47,660 nt of DNA, taken from positions 1 to 47,660 of the forward strand of contig CACYMQ010000033.1 in NCBI GenBank assembly GCA_902775555.1. Reading direction: 5' to 3'. The DNA is from an uncultured Lachnospiraceae bacterium (GTDB lineage Bacteria > Bacillota > Clostridia > Lachnospirales > Lachnospiraceae). Positions 8,932-17,384 of the stretch are shown here, one piece after another. The translations under genes and the position numbers were made by a program. The notes beneath the pieces are model-generated. The model did not search any database, was not told where the DNA came from, and saw only the letters and a program-made list of their open reading frames with translations. How positions within the stretch are numbered: position 1 is the first letter of the stretch; every line of letters begins with the position of its first letter.

Positions 8932-11040
8932 TTGAAGCGCATATTTATTGCCGAGAAACCCAGTGTTGCGCAGCAGTTTGCCACAGCACTGGGTGTTCGC
9001 GGTGCCAGACAGAACGGATATATCGAGGATGGGGATACCATCGTGACCTGGTGTGTGGGGCATCTGGTCACCATGAGTTATCCGGAGGTTTATGATCCGG
9101 CCCTGAAGAAATGGAGCATGGAGACCATACCTTTTATACCGGACGATTTCCGGTATGAGATCATCCCGTCGGTATCACAGCAGTTTAATACGGTAAAGAA
9201 GCTTCTGAACCGGGAGGATGTGGAGTCGATCTATGTCTGCACCGACTCCGGACGGGAGGGAGAGTATATCTATCGTCTTGTGGATCAGATGGCGGAGGTT
9301 CCTGACACCAAGAAGAAATACAGGGTATGGATCGATTCCCAGACGGACGAGGAGATCCTGCGGGGGATCCGTGAGGCGAAGCCGCTGTCGGAGTATGATG
9401 CGCTTTCGGATGCGGCATATCTTCGTGCAAAGGAAGACTATCTGATGGGAATTAATTTCTCCAGGGTCCTTTCCCTGAAATATGCATGGAAGGTCAGGGA
9501 TTACCTGGGGCTGGACCGCTGTGTCATCGCAGTGGGACGTGTCATGACCTGCGTCCTGGGAATGATCGTTGAACGTGAAAGAAGCATACGTTCCTTTGTA
9601 CCGACTCCCTTCTACCGCGTGCTTGCCCAGGTCGGAAAGAAGCCGGAGGAAGCAGATAATACCACGCTTTTTGAAGCTGAATGGAGAGCGGTCCAGGGCA
9701 GCCGTTATGCCGGCAGTCCGGAGCTCTATAAGGAAAACGGATTCCGTAAGGAGGAGAAGGCAAAGGAACTGACCGCTTATCTGGATGAGCCGCTTCCGGT
9801 GACTCTGAAGGTGGAGAAGCTGACGAAGAAGACGGAGAAGAAGAATCCTCCGCTCCTCTACAATCTTGCGGAACTGCAGAATGACTGCTCCAGGATCTAC
9901 AAGATCAATCCGTCCCAGACGCTGGAGATCGTACAGGAACTGTATGAGAAGAAAATGGTCACTTATCCGAGAACGGATGCCAGAGTCCTGTCGACTGCAG
10001 TCGCGAAAGAGATCGACAAGAATCTGAGGGGACTGACCGCCTATCCGTCGCTGGGAGGATATGCGGATTATGTGATGAAACAGGGTGGTCATAAGGGGAT
10101 CGCAAAATCCCGTTACGTCAATGATAAGCAGATCACGGATCACTATGCCATCATTCCCACGGGGCAGAACGTGGGCCAGGGAGCCTCCCTTCCGCCGGTG
10201 AAGGCGGGAGTCTACGATCTGATCGTTAGAAGATTCCTCTCGATCTTCTATCCGCCCGCGGAGTACCAGAAGGTGGCAATCGAACTGGTCCGTCACGAGG
10301 AACATTTTTTTGCAAATTTCAAGAGCCTTTTGAAGCCCGGTTATCTGATGATCGCCGACAGAAATTACGGGAAGAAGACGAAGGAGAAGGAAGGCGCAGA
10401 GGGCAGAGAGAAGGCGGGAGACAGCAGTGAGAAGATGCTGGATCCGGAGGAAGCCGCACGTCTCGTGGAAGGGCTTCGGAAGGGCAGTGTGCTTTCCTGC
10501 AACGGCTTCGTGATCAAGGAGGGAGAAACCTCTCCGCCGAAACGTTACGCATCGGGAACCCTGATCCTTGCCATGGAAAATGCAGGTCAGCTGATCGAGG
10601 ATGAAGAGCTTCGGGAGCAGATCAAGGGAGCGGGGATCGGCACCTCTGCCACACGGGACTCCATCATCAGCAAGCTGGTGAAGAATCAGTATATCGCATT
10701 GAATCAGAAAACACAGATCATCACTCCCACATTTTTGGGAGAGATCATTTATGACTGTGTACTGTATTCGATCCGCGGACTGCTTCGCGCGGACCTGACG
10801 GCCAGCTGGGAGAAGGGGCTTGCAGGTGTCGCCGACGGAAGCATCACGGCGGATGAGTACATGACAAAAATGTCCGATTATGTAACGAAGTATACGGACT
10901 ACGTGAAGAAGCTGCGTAATCAGGATCAGATCACGCAGGTCTTCGACAGAACAAAACCATATTATAAAAATGCAAAAGCTAGCAGGACACGGAGGAAGAA
11001 AGATGAACGAACAGTTGCTGGAAGTGAAGAACATGTATGA
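8932..11040 (+). CDS. topB: DNA topoisomerase III
   Basis: This 702-residue type IA topoisomerase decatenates and relaxes DNA through a 5'-phosphotyrosine intermediate. TOPRIM motifs are at the N-terminus (IFIAEKPSVAQQ) and near residue 102 (CTDSGREGEYIYRLV). The active-site Tyr is in VTYPRTDARVLS near residue 345. The start is a TTG at 8932, supported by AGGAG about ten bases upstream and by the conserved beginning KRIFIAEKPS. There is no C-terminal zinc-finger array. Its last 38 bases overlap the next gene, which suggests translational coupling. Confidence 0.95.
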   Translation: MKRIFIAEKPSVAQQFATALGVRGARQNGYIEDGDTIVTWCVGHLVTMSYPEVYDPALKKWSMETIPFIPDDFRYEIIPSVSQQFNTVKKLLNREDVESIYVCTDSGREGEYIYRLVDQMAEVPDTKKKYRVWIDSQTDEEILRGIREAKPLSEYDALSDAAYLRAKEDYLMGINFSRVLSLKYAWKVRDYLGLDRCVIAVGRVMTCVLGMIVERERSIRSFVPTPFYRVLAQVGKKPEEADNTTLFEAEWRAVQGSRYAGSPELYKENGFRKEEKAKELTAYLDEPLPVTLKVEKLTKKTEKKNPPLLYNLAELQNDCSRIYKINPSQTLEIVQELYEKKMVTYPRTDARVLSTAVAKEIDKNLRGLTAYPSLGGYADYVMKQGGHKGIAKSRYVNDKQITDHYAIIPTGQNVGQGASLPPVKAGVYDLIVRRFLSIFYPPAEYQKVAIELVRHEEHFFANFKSLLKPGYLMIADRNYGKKTKEKEGAEGREKAGDSSEKMLDPEEAARLVEGLRKGSVLSCNGFVIKEGETSPPKRYASGTLILAMENAGQLIEDEELREQIKGAGIGTSATRDSIISKLVKNQYIALNQKTQIITPTFLGEIIYDCVLYSIRGLLRADLTASWEKGLAGVADGSITADEYMTKMSDYVTKYTDYVKKLRNQDQITQVFDRTKPYYKNAKASRTRRKKDERTVAGSEEHV

Positions 11041-11692
11041 TCTTACCCATACCATGGCGGAGCCCCTGCTCTCGTCAGTTACCTATCCATGGGAGGTGTT
11101 GCCGAAGCTTGGGGACTTTATCCGCCAGCTGGGACCTACACTCGGACCGGAGTATAAGAAGCGGGGAGAGGATGTATGGGTACACGAAAGTGCGGTGGTA
11201 TTCGACAGTGCTTATCTTCACGGACCTGCGATCATCGGACCGAATACGGAGGTTCGACAGTGTGCTTTCATCCGTGGAAATGCACTGGTAGGTGCGGACT
11301 GTGTTGTAGGCAATTCCACCGAACTGAAGAATGTGATCCTCTTCGATCACGTGCAGGTTCCGCATTATAATTATGTCGGCGATTCGGTCCTTGGTTATTA
11401 CTCCCATATGGGCGCGGGATCCATCACATCAAATGTGAAATCGGACAAGACACTGGTCGTAGTAAAGGGAAGCGGAGAGTATGGCGACATTGAGATCGAA
11501 ACGGGACTTAAGAAATTCGGTGCCATGCTGGGAGATCATGTGGAGGTGGGATGCAACAGCGTGCTCAATCCCGGAAGCGTGATCGGACGTTATACAAATA
11601 TCTATCCCCTTTCTCCCATTCGCGGTTACATCCCGGAATCAAGTATCGTGAAGACGGGAAATGTGATCGTGACCAAACGCCCGGAAGTATAG
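11003..11692 (+). CDS. Left-handed beta-helix (hexapeptide repeat) protein, GlmU-C-like
   Basis: This 229-residue protein contains hexapeptide repeats through most of its length (for example AIIGPNTEV, AFIRGNALVGADCVVG, GAMLGDHVEVGCNSVLNPGSVIG). These form a left-handed parallel beta-helix like that of GlmU C-terminal acetyltransferases and NDP-sugar enzymes. No nucleotidyltransferase domain is present, so it probably acts as an acyltransferase or binding partner. ATG 11003 has GGAGG at 10991-10995; an upstream in-frame start at 10970 lacks one. It overlaps topB by 38 bases. Confidence 0.75.
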   Translation: MNEQLLEVKNMYDLTHTMAEPLLSSVTYPWEVLPKLGDFIRQLGPTLGPEYKKRGEDVWVHESAVVFDSAYLHGPAIIGPNTEVRQCAFIRGNALVGADCVVGNSTELKNVILFDHVQVPHYNYVGDSVLGYYSHMGAGSITSNVKSDKTLVVVKGSGEYGDIEIETGLKKFGAMLGDHVEVGCNSVLNPGSVIGRYTNIYPLSPIRGYIPESSIVKTGNVIVTKRPEV

Positions 11693-11782
11693 AAATACTG
11701 TGATTTTTATTGTGCAAACTGTTTTGAAATATTGATGATTCAAGTGAAAACATAGGCAATAAAGAGAAATTATACAAAATTG

Positions 11783-11811
11783 TTGCAAAAATATTACTTT
11801 CGTTCTAAAAT
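11783..11811 (+). promoter_or_regulatory. Sigma-70 promoter of the DUF6465 gene
   Basis: TTGCAA (11783-11788), a 17-base spacer and TAAAAT (11806-11811) stand 77 bases before the ATG in an A+T-rich gap of 195 bases. Confidence 0.65.
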
Positions 11812-11887
11812 CTCTTACATGAGCAAATGAAAGACATAGTTTGTTGCTAGTTGAGTGAAATTATTTTATCTCATGGAGGGAAACAAA

Positions 11888-12397
11888 ATGACAGTTAAGA
11901 AAGCAAGCGTTAAGGATCTTGCAGAGAAGGCAGCTGCTGTAAAGAAAGAAGCAGCTAAGACCCCTGCAAAGGCTGAGGCTGTAAAGACAGAAGTTAAGGC
12001 TGAGGTAAAGAAAGAAGCAGCAAAGGCACCTGCAAAGAAGGCAGCAGCTCCGGCTAAGAAGGAAACAGCTAAGGCTCCCGCTAAGAAGGCAGCAGCACCT
12101 GCTAAGAAGGAAGCAGCAAAGAAGGCAGCAGCTCCGGCTAAGAAGGAAGCAGCTAAGGCTCCCGCTAAGAAGGCAGCAGCACCTGCTAAGAAGGCAGCTC
12201 CCGCTAAGAAGGTTGAGACAAAGGTTGAGCTCTTCGTTGAGTATCAGGGTGGAAGCCAGAAGGTTGAAGACCTGGTAGCTAAGGCTAAGGAAGTATCCGG
12301 TAAGAAGACTGTTAAGGCTCTGAACGTATACTATCAGCCGGAGAACAACATCGTATACTTTACTGCTGATGGCGATGAGGGAAGCTTCAATCTGTAA
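11888..12397 (+). CDS. DUF6465-type protein with histone H1-like Lys/Ala-rich domain
   Basis: This 169-residue protein starts at ATG 11888 behind ATGGAGGG; an in-frame ATG at 11855 lacks a ribosome site. Residues 15-110 are an extremely basic Lys/Ala/Pro array of repeats such as KKAAAPAKKEAAKAPA, like eukaryotic histone H1 tails. The last 60 residues form a compact domain (KVELFVEYQGGSQKVEDL onward) that I associate with DUF6465, a family of unknown function. The basic tail suggests nucleic-acid binding, but no experiment is known to me. Codon choice is strongly biased (gct, gca, aag), typical of high expression. It has its own promoter and terminator. Confidence 0.85.
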   Translation: MTVKKASVKDLAEKAAAVKKEAAKTPAKAEAVKTEVKAEVKKEAAKAPAKKAAAPAKKETAKAPAKKAAAPAKKEAAKKAAAPAKKEAAKAPAKKAAAPAKKAAPAKKVETKVELFVEYQGGSQKVEDLVAKAKEVSGKKTVKALNVYYQPENNIVYFTADGDEGSFNL

Positions 12398-12481
12398 GCT
12401 TTACCGAAAAGCAGGTATATAGAACCTGTGAATGTCATTACGGGATGCAAAGCATCCGGAGGATATCCGCAGAAAAGAAGA

Positions 12482-12511
12482 GGAGAAGCGAAATTGCTTC
12501 TCCTTTCTTTT
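12482..12511 (+). terminator. Intrinsic terminator after the DUF6465 gene
   Basis: GGAGAAGC (12482-12489) and GCTTCTCC (12496-12503) form a perfect 8-bp stem followed by TTTCTTTT. Confidence 0.85.
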
Positions 12512-12514
12512 CAT

Positions 12515-12555
12515 GTCATCCTAAGCGCATGTCATCCTGAGCGTAGCGAAGGATC
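12515..12555. repeat. Dispersed intergenic repeat, locus 1
   Basis: A copy beginning GTCATCCTGAGCGTAGCG (12531-12555) and a shorter partial copy (12515-12530) fill the gap between the terminator and the end of clpX. The same family recurs at 17206-17301, 22369-22393, 42835-42911 and 45621-45687. Confidence 0.85.
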
Positions 12556-12561
12556 TTCCAA

Positions 12562-13971
12562 TCAATAGGATTCGTCGCTTCCTACTCCCCGAAGCACGAT
12601 CTTCGGTGATCCCTTCTTTCGTACGTAATCACCGGTGATGATCACGCGGCCGATGGCCTTATCCCTTGGGATCTGGTACATGATATCCAGCATGAATTCT
12701 TCGATAATGGACCGGAGTGCTCTTGCACCGGTCTTTCTTTTTGCAGCTTCTTCCGCGATCGCTTCGTATGCGGAATCATCAAACTGCAGATCCACCTCGT
12801 CGAGACGCAGCAGCTTTTGGTACTGTTTGATGATGGCATTCTGAGGCTCACGGAGGATCTTAACATACATTTCCTGATCCAGCTGATCCAGAGGACAGAG
12901 GATGGGAAGACGTCCGAGGAATTCGGGGATCATACCGAACTCTCGCAGATCTTCCATGGTCACATGCGTCAGCAGCTTGGGATCATTTGTATACGTATCC
13001 CTGAGCTCCGCACCGAAACCGATGGAGGACTGTGCGGTCAGTCTTGCCGTGACGATCTTCTCAAGATCCGGAAATGCGCCGCCGCAGATAAAGAGGATAT
13101 TTGTCGTATCCATTCTGGTCACCGGGGTCATGGCATTCTTACTGCCGGAGCCCACGGGCACCTCCACAACGGAGCCCTCCAGGAGTTTTAAAAGTCCCTG
13201 CTGTACAGCTTCACCGCTGACATCCCGGGAACGGGTCTCCTGTTTCTTTGCGATCTTGTCGATCTCGTCGATAAAGACGATGCCTTTCTCGGCGCGTTCC
13301 ACATCATTTCCGGCAGCCGTAAGAAGCTTGGACAGAACACTTTCCACATCGTCGCCGATGTATCCGGCTTCCGTAAGGGATGTGGCGTCGGTGATGGCAA
13401 GCGGTACATCCAGGAGCTTGGCGATGGTCTTTACCGTATAGGTTTTTCCGGAACCGGTGGGGCCGATCATCAGGATATTTGACTTCTCGATCTCGATCCC
13501 GTCTTCCTCCGGGTCGGAGAGGATCCGCTTATAATGGTTATAGACTGCCACGGAGATCAGCTTCTTGGCATGCTCCTGACCGACAACATGCTGATCCAGG
13601 CGGGCCTTGATCTCATGAGGCGCAGGGATATCCTTCAGGCTGAGGACCTTCGGTTCGTCCTCCTTCTTCTCCTTCTTTGCATCCGGAGAGACCTTCCTCT
13701 TCTTGACCTTCTGGGAATCCGGGATATCATCGTTCGGCATGAATTCGTTCATGTTGTCGAAGCCCGGCATATTTGACATGTCAAAGAAACGGATGGGGCT
13801 GTGGGAGATGGACTCAAAGGCTTTGTTCAGACAGTCCGGACAGATGTAGACTCCGTTGACAAAGCTTACCAGCTTGCCGGTCTCACTTTCGGGACGCCGG
13901 CACATATAACAGTATTTCTCAAACTCATCCTTGTTATCATTTGAATCTTTCGGATCTTTCGGATCGGACAT
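12562..13971 (-). CDS. clpX: ATP-dependent Clp protease ATP-binding subunit ClpX
   Basis: This 469-residue AAA+ unfoldase feeds substrates to ClpP. A C4 zinc finger lies near the N-terminus (CYMCRR and CPDC). Walker A is GPTGSGKTYTVKTIA, Walker B IVFIDEIDKIA, the pore loop GYIGDD. The ClpP-docking IGF loop (SSIGFGAE) and the sensor-2 motif RKTGARALRS are present. It is about 50 residues longer than most ClpX proteins, mainly in a charged Lys/Asp linker after the zinc finger. ATG 13971 is preferred over 13995 because AAAGGA lies just upstream. No clpP or tig neighbours it. Confidence 0.94.
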   Translation of the reverse strand: MSDPKDPKDSNDNKDEFEKYCYMCRRPESETGKLVSFVNGVYICPDCLNKAFESISHSPIRFFDMSNMPGFDNMNEFMPNDDIPDSQKVKKRKVSPDAKKEKKEDEPKVLSLKDIPAPHEIKARLDQHVVGQEHAKKLISVAVYNHYKRILSDPEEDGIEIEKSNILMIGPTGSGKTYTVKTIAKLLDVPLAITDATSLTEAGYIGDDVESVLSKLLTAAGNDVERAEKGIVFIDEIDKIAKKQETRSRDVSGEAVQQGLLKLLEGSVVEVPVGSGSKNAMTPVTRMDTTNILFICGGAFPDLEKIVTARLTAQSSIGFGAELRDTYTNDPKLLTHVTMEDLREFGMIPEFLGRLPILCPLDQLDQEMYVKILREPQNAIIKQYQKLLRLDEVDLQFDDSAYEAIAEEAAKRKTGARALRSIIEEFMLDIMYQIPRDKAIGRVIITGDYVRKKGSPKIVLRGVGSDESY

Positions 13972-14009
13972 GATTTTTCCTTTCTGTTCTGACAAAAGGT
14001 TGCGTAATG

Positions 14010-14038
14010 ATTATAACAGAGCAGGTAAGGAAATGCAA
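14010..14038 (-). promoter_or_regulatory. Promoter of clpX
   Basis: On the minus strand TTGCAT (14038-14033), a 17-base spacer and a perfect TATAAT (14015-14010) lie 39 bases before the clpX start. Confidence 0.75.
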
Positions 14039-14044
14039 AGCAAG

Positions 14045-14073
14045 TTGAAATCGGAAAAGCTGTGTGGTACAAT
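14045..14073 (+). promoter_or_regulatory. Promoter of the glycerophosphodiesterase gene
   Basis: TTGAAA (14045-14050), a 17-base spacer and TACAAT (14068-14073) lie 27 bases before ATG 14100. It is back-to-back with the clpX promoter, the two -35 boxes being only six bases apart. Confidence 0.72.
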
Positions 14074-14099
14074 GCGTCGGGGGGAAGAAAGGGATCTGT

Positions 14100-14822
14100 A
14101 TGACTAAGATTATTGCACATAGAGGGGCTTCCTATCTGGCAAAGCGCGAGAATACGATCGAGTCCTTTCAGCTGGCGATCCGTATCGCCGCGGACATGGT
14201 GGAATTTGATGTACGCTGCACAAGTGACAGGAAGCTTGTGGTGTTTCATGACAGCACATTTAATGATATGCCGATATCCTACCAGACCTTTGCACAGCTG
14301 AACCGGCATGCGGAGGAGCAGGGGTTTCACATCCCGACCTTTGAAGAGGTGGTCCGCCTCTGTGCGGGAAGGATCTTCATGGATATCGAGGTGAAGGATA
14401 CCGGGTACGAAAAGGAACTGATCCATATCCTGCATAAATACTGTACCTACGAACAGTATTCCGTAAAATCCTTCTTCGACCCCGTGGTATTCCGGGTGAA
14501 GCGGATCGATCCGAAGATCACCACAGGTCTGCTGTTGGGGAAGGACCATCCCGGATTCATCGGAAGGATAAAGGAGTTTTGTCCGCTTCGCCGCCTTCGA
14601 CAGGCAGAGTGTGATTTCGTAGCTCCCTTCTGGGTCTTCAGCACGCGGCTGTTCGTCCGTAAGATGCACAGGAAGGGATATCCGGTGTATGTATGGACCG
14701 TAAATACGCCGGGGCTTGTTAAAAAGCTGATCAAAAGAAAGGTGGACGGCGTGATCACCGACAAACCGGATATGGGGCTGACCGTGCGAAAGCAGATGTA
14801 CGGTTCCGGCGATGCGGAGTGA
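14100..14822 (+). CDS. Glycerophosphodiester phosphodiesterase
   Basis: This 240-residue GDPD family protein hydrolyses glycerophosphodiesters to glycerol-3-phosphate and an alcohol. The metal and catalytic residues of the TIM barrel are visible: HRGASYLAKRENTIESF at residues 6-22, VEFDVRCTSDRKLVVFHD around 37-54, and DIEVKD near 98. There is no signal peptide or membrane segment, so it is probably cytosolic. ATG 14100 follows a purine-rich GGGGGGAAGAAAGGG site. It is transcribed divergently from clpX. Confidence 0.9.
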   Translation: MTKIIAHRGASYLAKRENTIESFQLAIRIAADMVEFDVRCTSDRKLVVFHDSTFNDMPISYQTFAQLNRHAEEQGFHIPTFEEVVRLCAGRIFMDIEVKDTGYEKELIHILHKYCTYEQYSVKSFFDPVVFRVKRIDPKITTGLLLGKDHPGFIGRIKEFCPLRRLRQAECDFVAPFWVFSTRLFVRKMHRKGYPVYVWTVNTPGLVKKLIKRKVDGVITDKPDMGLTVRKQMYGSGDAE

Positions 14823-14873
14823 AGGGTGCTTCGCTTGGATCATTTGACAGATCAGTGACAGACCGATCGGACT

Positions 14874-14912
14874 AAAGACAGACAAAAGACAGATAAAAGA
14901 TAGATAATAAGG
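14874..14912 (+). repeat. 11-base tandem repeat in a leader
   Basis: Three near-identical units (aaagacagac, aaaagacagat, aaaagatagat) run in tandem before the small membrane protein gene. Function unknown; slippage-prone. Confidence 0.6.
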
Positions 14913-14952
14913 GAAAAAGGATCGTCATATACACGAAAGGACAAAGTGGATC

Positions 14953-15312
14953 ATGAAGAAAAGGATTCTTGCATATCTGGCCTATATAGACGGGCTCCTG
15001 GAAAGTGATGAGGAAAGAGACTGGGAGAAGGAGATTAAGCTTCATCTGGACCAGATCGGTTTCTTTATGCATGAACGTCTGGTGCATCTTCTGGTATTTA
15101 TCCTGGTGGCAGTCTGCACCGTCATGTGCATCCTGGCTTTTGTGCTTTCTTCGGCCGTAATGCTTCTGCCTCTCATCCTTCTTCTTTTTGTCCTGCTGGT
15201 ACCTTATTGCATGCATTATTATCTGTTGGAAAACAGTGTGCAGCGGATGTATCAGCAATATGACGAAATGAGGAACAAAATCACCCCGTATTTCTCCATG
15301 AAGAAGGGTTGA
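14953..15312 (+). CDS. Small membrane protein of unknown function
   Basis: This 119-residue protein has a charged N-terminus (about 35 residues with an EEERDWEKEIKLHLDQIG-like amphipathic stretch), two closely spaced hydrophobic segments at roughly 37-58 and 60-84, and a charged tail ending DEMRNKITPYFSMKKG. The two-helix hairpin suggests an integral membrane protein with both ends in the cytosol. No family is recognised. ATG 14953 follows AAAGGACAAAG at a usable distance. Confidence 0.65.
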   Translation: MKKRILAYLAYIDGLLESDEERDWEKEIKLHLDQIGFFMHERLVHLLVFILVAVCTVMCILAFVLSSAVMLLPLILLLFVLLVPYCMHYYLLENSVQRMYQQYDEMRNKITPYFSMKKG

Positions 15313-15338
15313 CACAGAAGGCGGAGTCCAATTATAAT
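15309..15338 (+). promoter_or_regulatory. Promoter of the polysaccharide deacetylase gene
   Basis: A consensus TTGACA (15309-15314) and TATAAT (15333-15338) are separated by 18 bases. The -35 overlaps the stop codon of the preceding gene. A GC-rich hairpin (AGCGTCC / GGGCGCT at about 15357-15376) and a short T-rich stretch lie in the resulting leader and could attenuate transcription. Confidence 0.75.
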
Positions 15339-15455
15339 CAGTGAAAGAGAGAAGGTAGCGTCCGGGTGCGGGCGCTCTTTCGCATTTTTTCACCCATAGT
15401 GGTCGCCGAAAATGTGACCGCAAGATATGGGGTTCTTTTGATGGAGATTTTAATC

Positions 15456-17159
15456 GTGAGTAAGAAGAGGAGAAAATCGAATAATCAAAAGCAGAATCCG
15501 AACCGAAACAACGGAAGCAATCGGAATGGTCAGCAGAAGGCAGCGTCCGGTGAGCAGGCAGCAGTGGAATCGGCATCCGGTGAGCAGACAGAATCGGCAT
15601 CTGTATCCGATGAGCAGACTCTGACATCTGCCGGAGCGACGGCTTCGGCTGAGATACAGGAACCGGTGTCAGGATCCGTGGCGGATCAGGACACGCAGGA
15701 TACGGAAGCCTATCAGACTTCCGGGTATGCAGAGGAAGCGGATGATATAGACGAGACACCGGAAGCAACCCTCTATCAGCCGGGGCTCACGGAACGGGAA
15801 GAGCCGGGAACGGAGGAATATGCGTATGCTGATCCGATGCAGGATGTGATGAAGGAGCATTCCTTCTATGCGCCCCGTTCTTCCGAGGAGGATGACTGGG
15901 ATCCGGATGAAGAAGAGGAAGAGGAATCCTTTGACCGTGAAAATGTCAACCGTATGAAGAAGCTGATCCTTGCAGGGATCGTCGTTCTCTTTCTGATCCC
16001 GCTGATCCTGTGTCTGATCCTGTTCTTCCATATGCATAGTCTGGAGAAAGAGATGGAGCAGCTGCGCCAGGATGTGCTGAGCAAAAAAGAACGGATGCAG
16101 CAGGAGGTCCTTGCAAAGGAAAATGTTAAGGACAACAGGATGGAGGCGGCTCTGGATAAAGAGGCACTGGCCAAAATGGAGAAGAACCGGGCGGGTTCCA
16201 CTGCGCTTCAGCTGACAGGTAAGCAGAACGGTGAGGAGCAGGAAGATGGAAAGGAGACAGTGACGGAAGAGGTTGATCCGTCGCAGGTCGAGGAATCCAA
16301 AAAGATCTATCTGACCTTTGACGACGGCCCGTCGGACAACACGGGACGACTTCTTGATGTTTTAAAGGAAGAAAATGTCAAAGCCACATTTTTCATGGTT
16401 TTAAATGATAAATGTGACCGGCAGGTGATCCGTAGAATGGCTGCAGAAGGCCACACCCTTGGGATCCACTCCGCAAGTCATGTTTACACGGAGATCTACG
16501 CGGATCTGGACAGCTTCCGTCAGGACGTACAGACGGTTCATGACCTGCTGTATGAAATGACCGGTCAGGATGTGAAGCTGTACCGGTTCCCGGGAGGCAG
16601 CAGCAACCGGGTATCGGATGTACCCATCGAGGATTGCATTGCCTACCTGGAGGAAGCAGGTTATACCTACTTTGATTGGAATGCTTCCAACGGTGATTCT
16701 TCAGGTAGTGGTTATACCGCAGACCAGCTGACGGAAAATGTACTCCGTTATGTAAGAAATAATACGGGAGCATCTGTGGTCCTGATGCATGATTTCACTC
16801 CGTGCCCGGAGACGATCGATGCACTTCCCGGTCTGATCCGGACACTTCGGGAGGAAGGCTATGTCTTCCTGCCCATAGACAGTTCCACCACGCCGGTTCA
16901 TCACAGAAAGACGGAAACAGAGAAGAACGACGAGCTGGAAGAGGAGAAGAAACAGCTGGAGAAAGCCTCTATCGAGAGAGAGAAGCTGGAGAAGGCCTCG
17001 GAAGAGATCGCCCGGAAGAATCAGGAAGCAGAAGAGTCGGAAGGGTCGGAAGGATATGATGGATCAGATGGATCAGATGGATCAGATGGGTCAGATGGAA
17101 CGGAAGGGTCAGACGAGTCGGACAGGTCGGATGAGGATGGATACGATGAAGAAGAGTAG
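15456..17159 (+). CDS. Membrane-anchored polysaccharide deacetylase
   Basis: This NodB-family carbohydrate esterase removes acetyl groups from N-acetylated sugars, likely peptidoglycan or another wall glycan. An acidic, Ser/Glu/Gln-rich cytosolic region (about 160 residues) precedes one membrane segment (LILAGIVVLFLIPLILCLIL), then a coiled coil and the NodB domain. Motif 1 is LTFDDGPSDN; motif 2 HSASH carries the zinc His pair; motif 3 is RFPGG; a later LMHDF is also conserved. The C-terminus is a Glu/Lys coil and a Gly/Ser/Asp tail (GSDGSDGSDGSDGTEGSDES-like). GTG 15456 follows GGAG at nine bases; ATG 15441 is an alternative. Its own promoter is at 15309. Confidence 0.88.
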   Translation: MSKKRRKSNNQKQNPNRNNGSNRNGQQKAASGEQAAVESASGEQTESASVSDEQTLTSAGATASAEIQEPVSGSVADQDTQDTEAYQTSGYAEEADDIDETPEATLYQPGLTEREEPGTEEYAYADPMQDVMKEHSFYAPRSSEEDDWDPDEEEEEESFDRENVNRMKKLILAGIVVLFLIPLILCLILFFHMHSLEKEMEQLRQDVLSKKERMQQEVLAKENVKDNRMEAALDKEALAKMEKNRAGSTALQLTGKQNGEEQEDGKETVTEEVDPSQVEESKKIYLTFDDGPSDNTGRLLDVLKEENVKATFFMVLNDKCDRQVIRRMAAEGHTLGIHSASHVYTEIYADLDSFRQDVQTVHDLLYEMTGQDVKLYRFPGGSSNRVSDVPIEDCIAYLEEAGYTYFDWNASNGDSSGSGYTADQLTENVLRYVRNNTGASVVLMHDFTPCPETIDALPGLIRTLREEGYVFLPIDSSTTPVHHRKTETEKNDELEEEKKQLEKASIEREKLEKASEEIARKNQEAEESEGSEGYDGSDGSDGSDGSDGTEGSDESDRSDEDGYDEEE

Positions 17160-17205
17160 GCAGATCCGGCGGAATAGGACTTAGGTCGAAGCACAGGAAA
17201 TAAAA

Positions 17206-17301
17206 GATTCTTCGCTTCGCTCAGAATGACATAGGGTTTCGCATGTCATCCGGAGAACATGTCATCCGGAGCACATGTCATCCTGAGCGAAGCGAAGGAT
17301 C
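17206..17301. repeat. Dispersed intergenic repeat, locus 2 (inverted pair)
   Basis: An inverted copy (17206-17230) faces a direct copy (17277-17301), with short GTCATCCGGAG fragments between. The pair could fold into a long hairpin and may end transcription of the deacetylase gene. It fills most of the 225-base gap before the next gene. Confidence 0.85.
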
Positions 17302-17384
17302 TTCAACCGCAGGAATAACGCAGGATTCAACCGCAGGATATCAGGAATATCTGCTGCAACAGGCCGCAGAAAAATGGGGAAACC

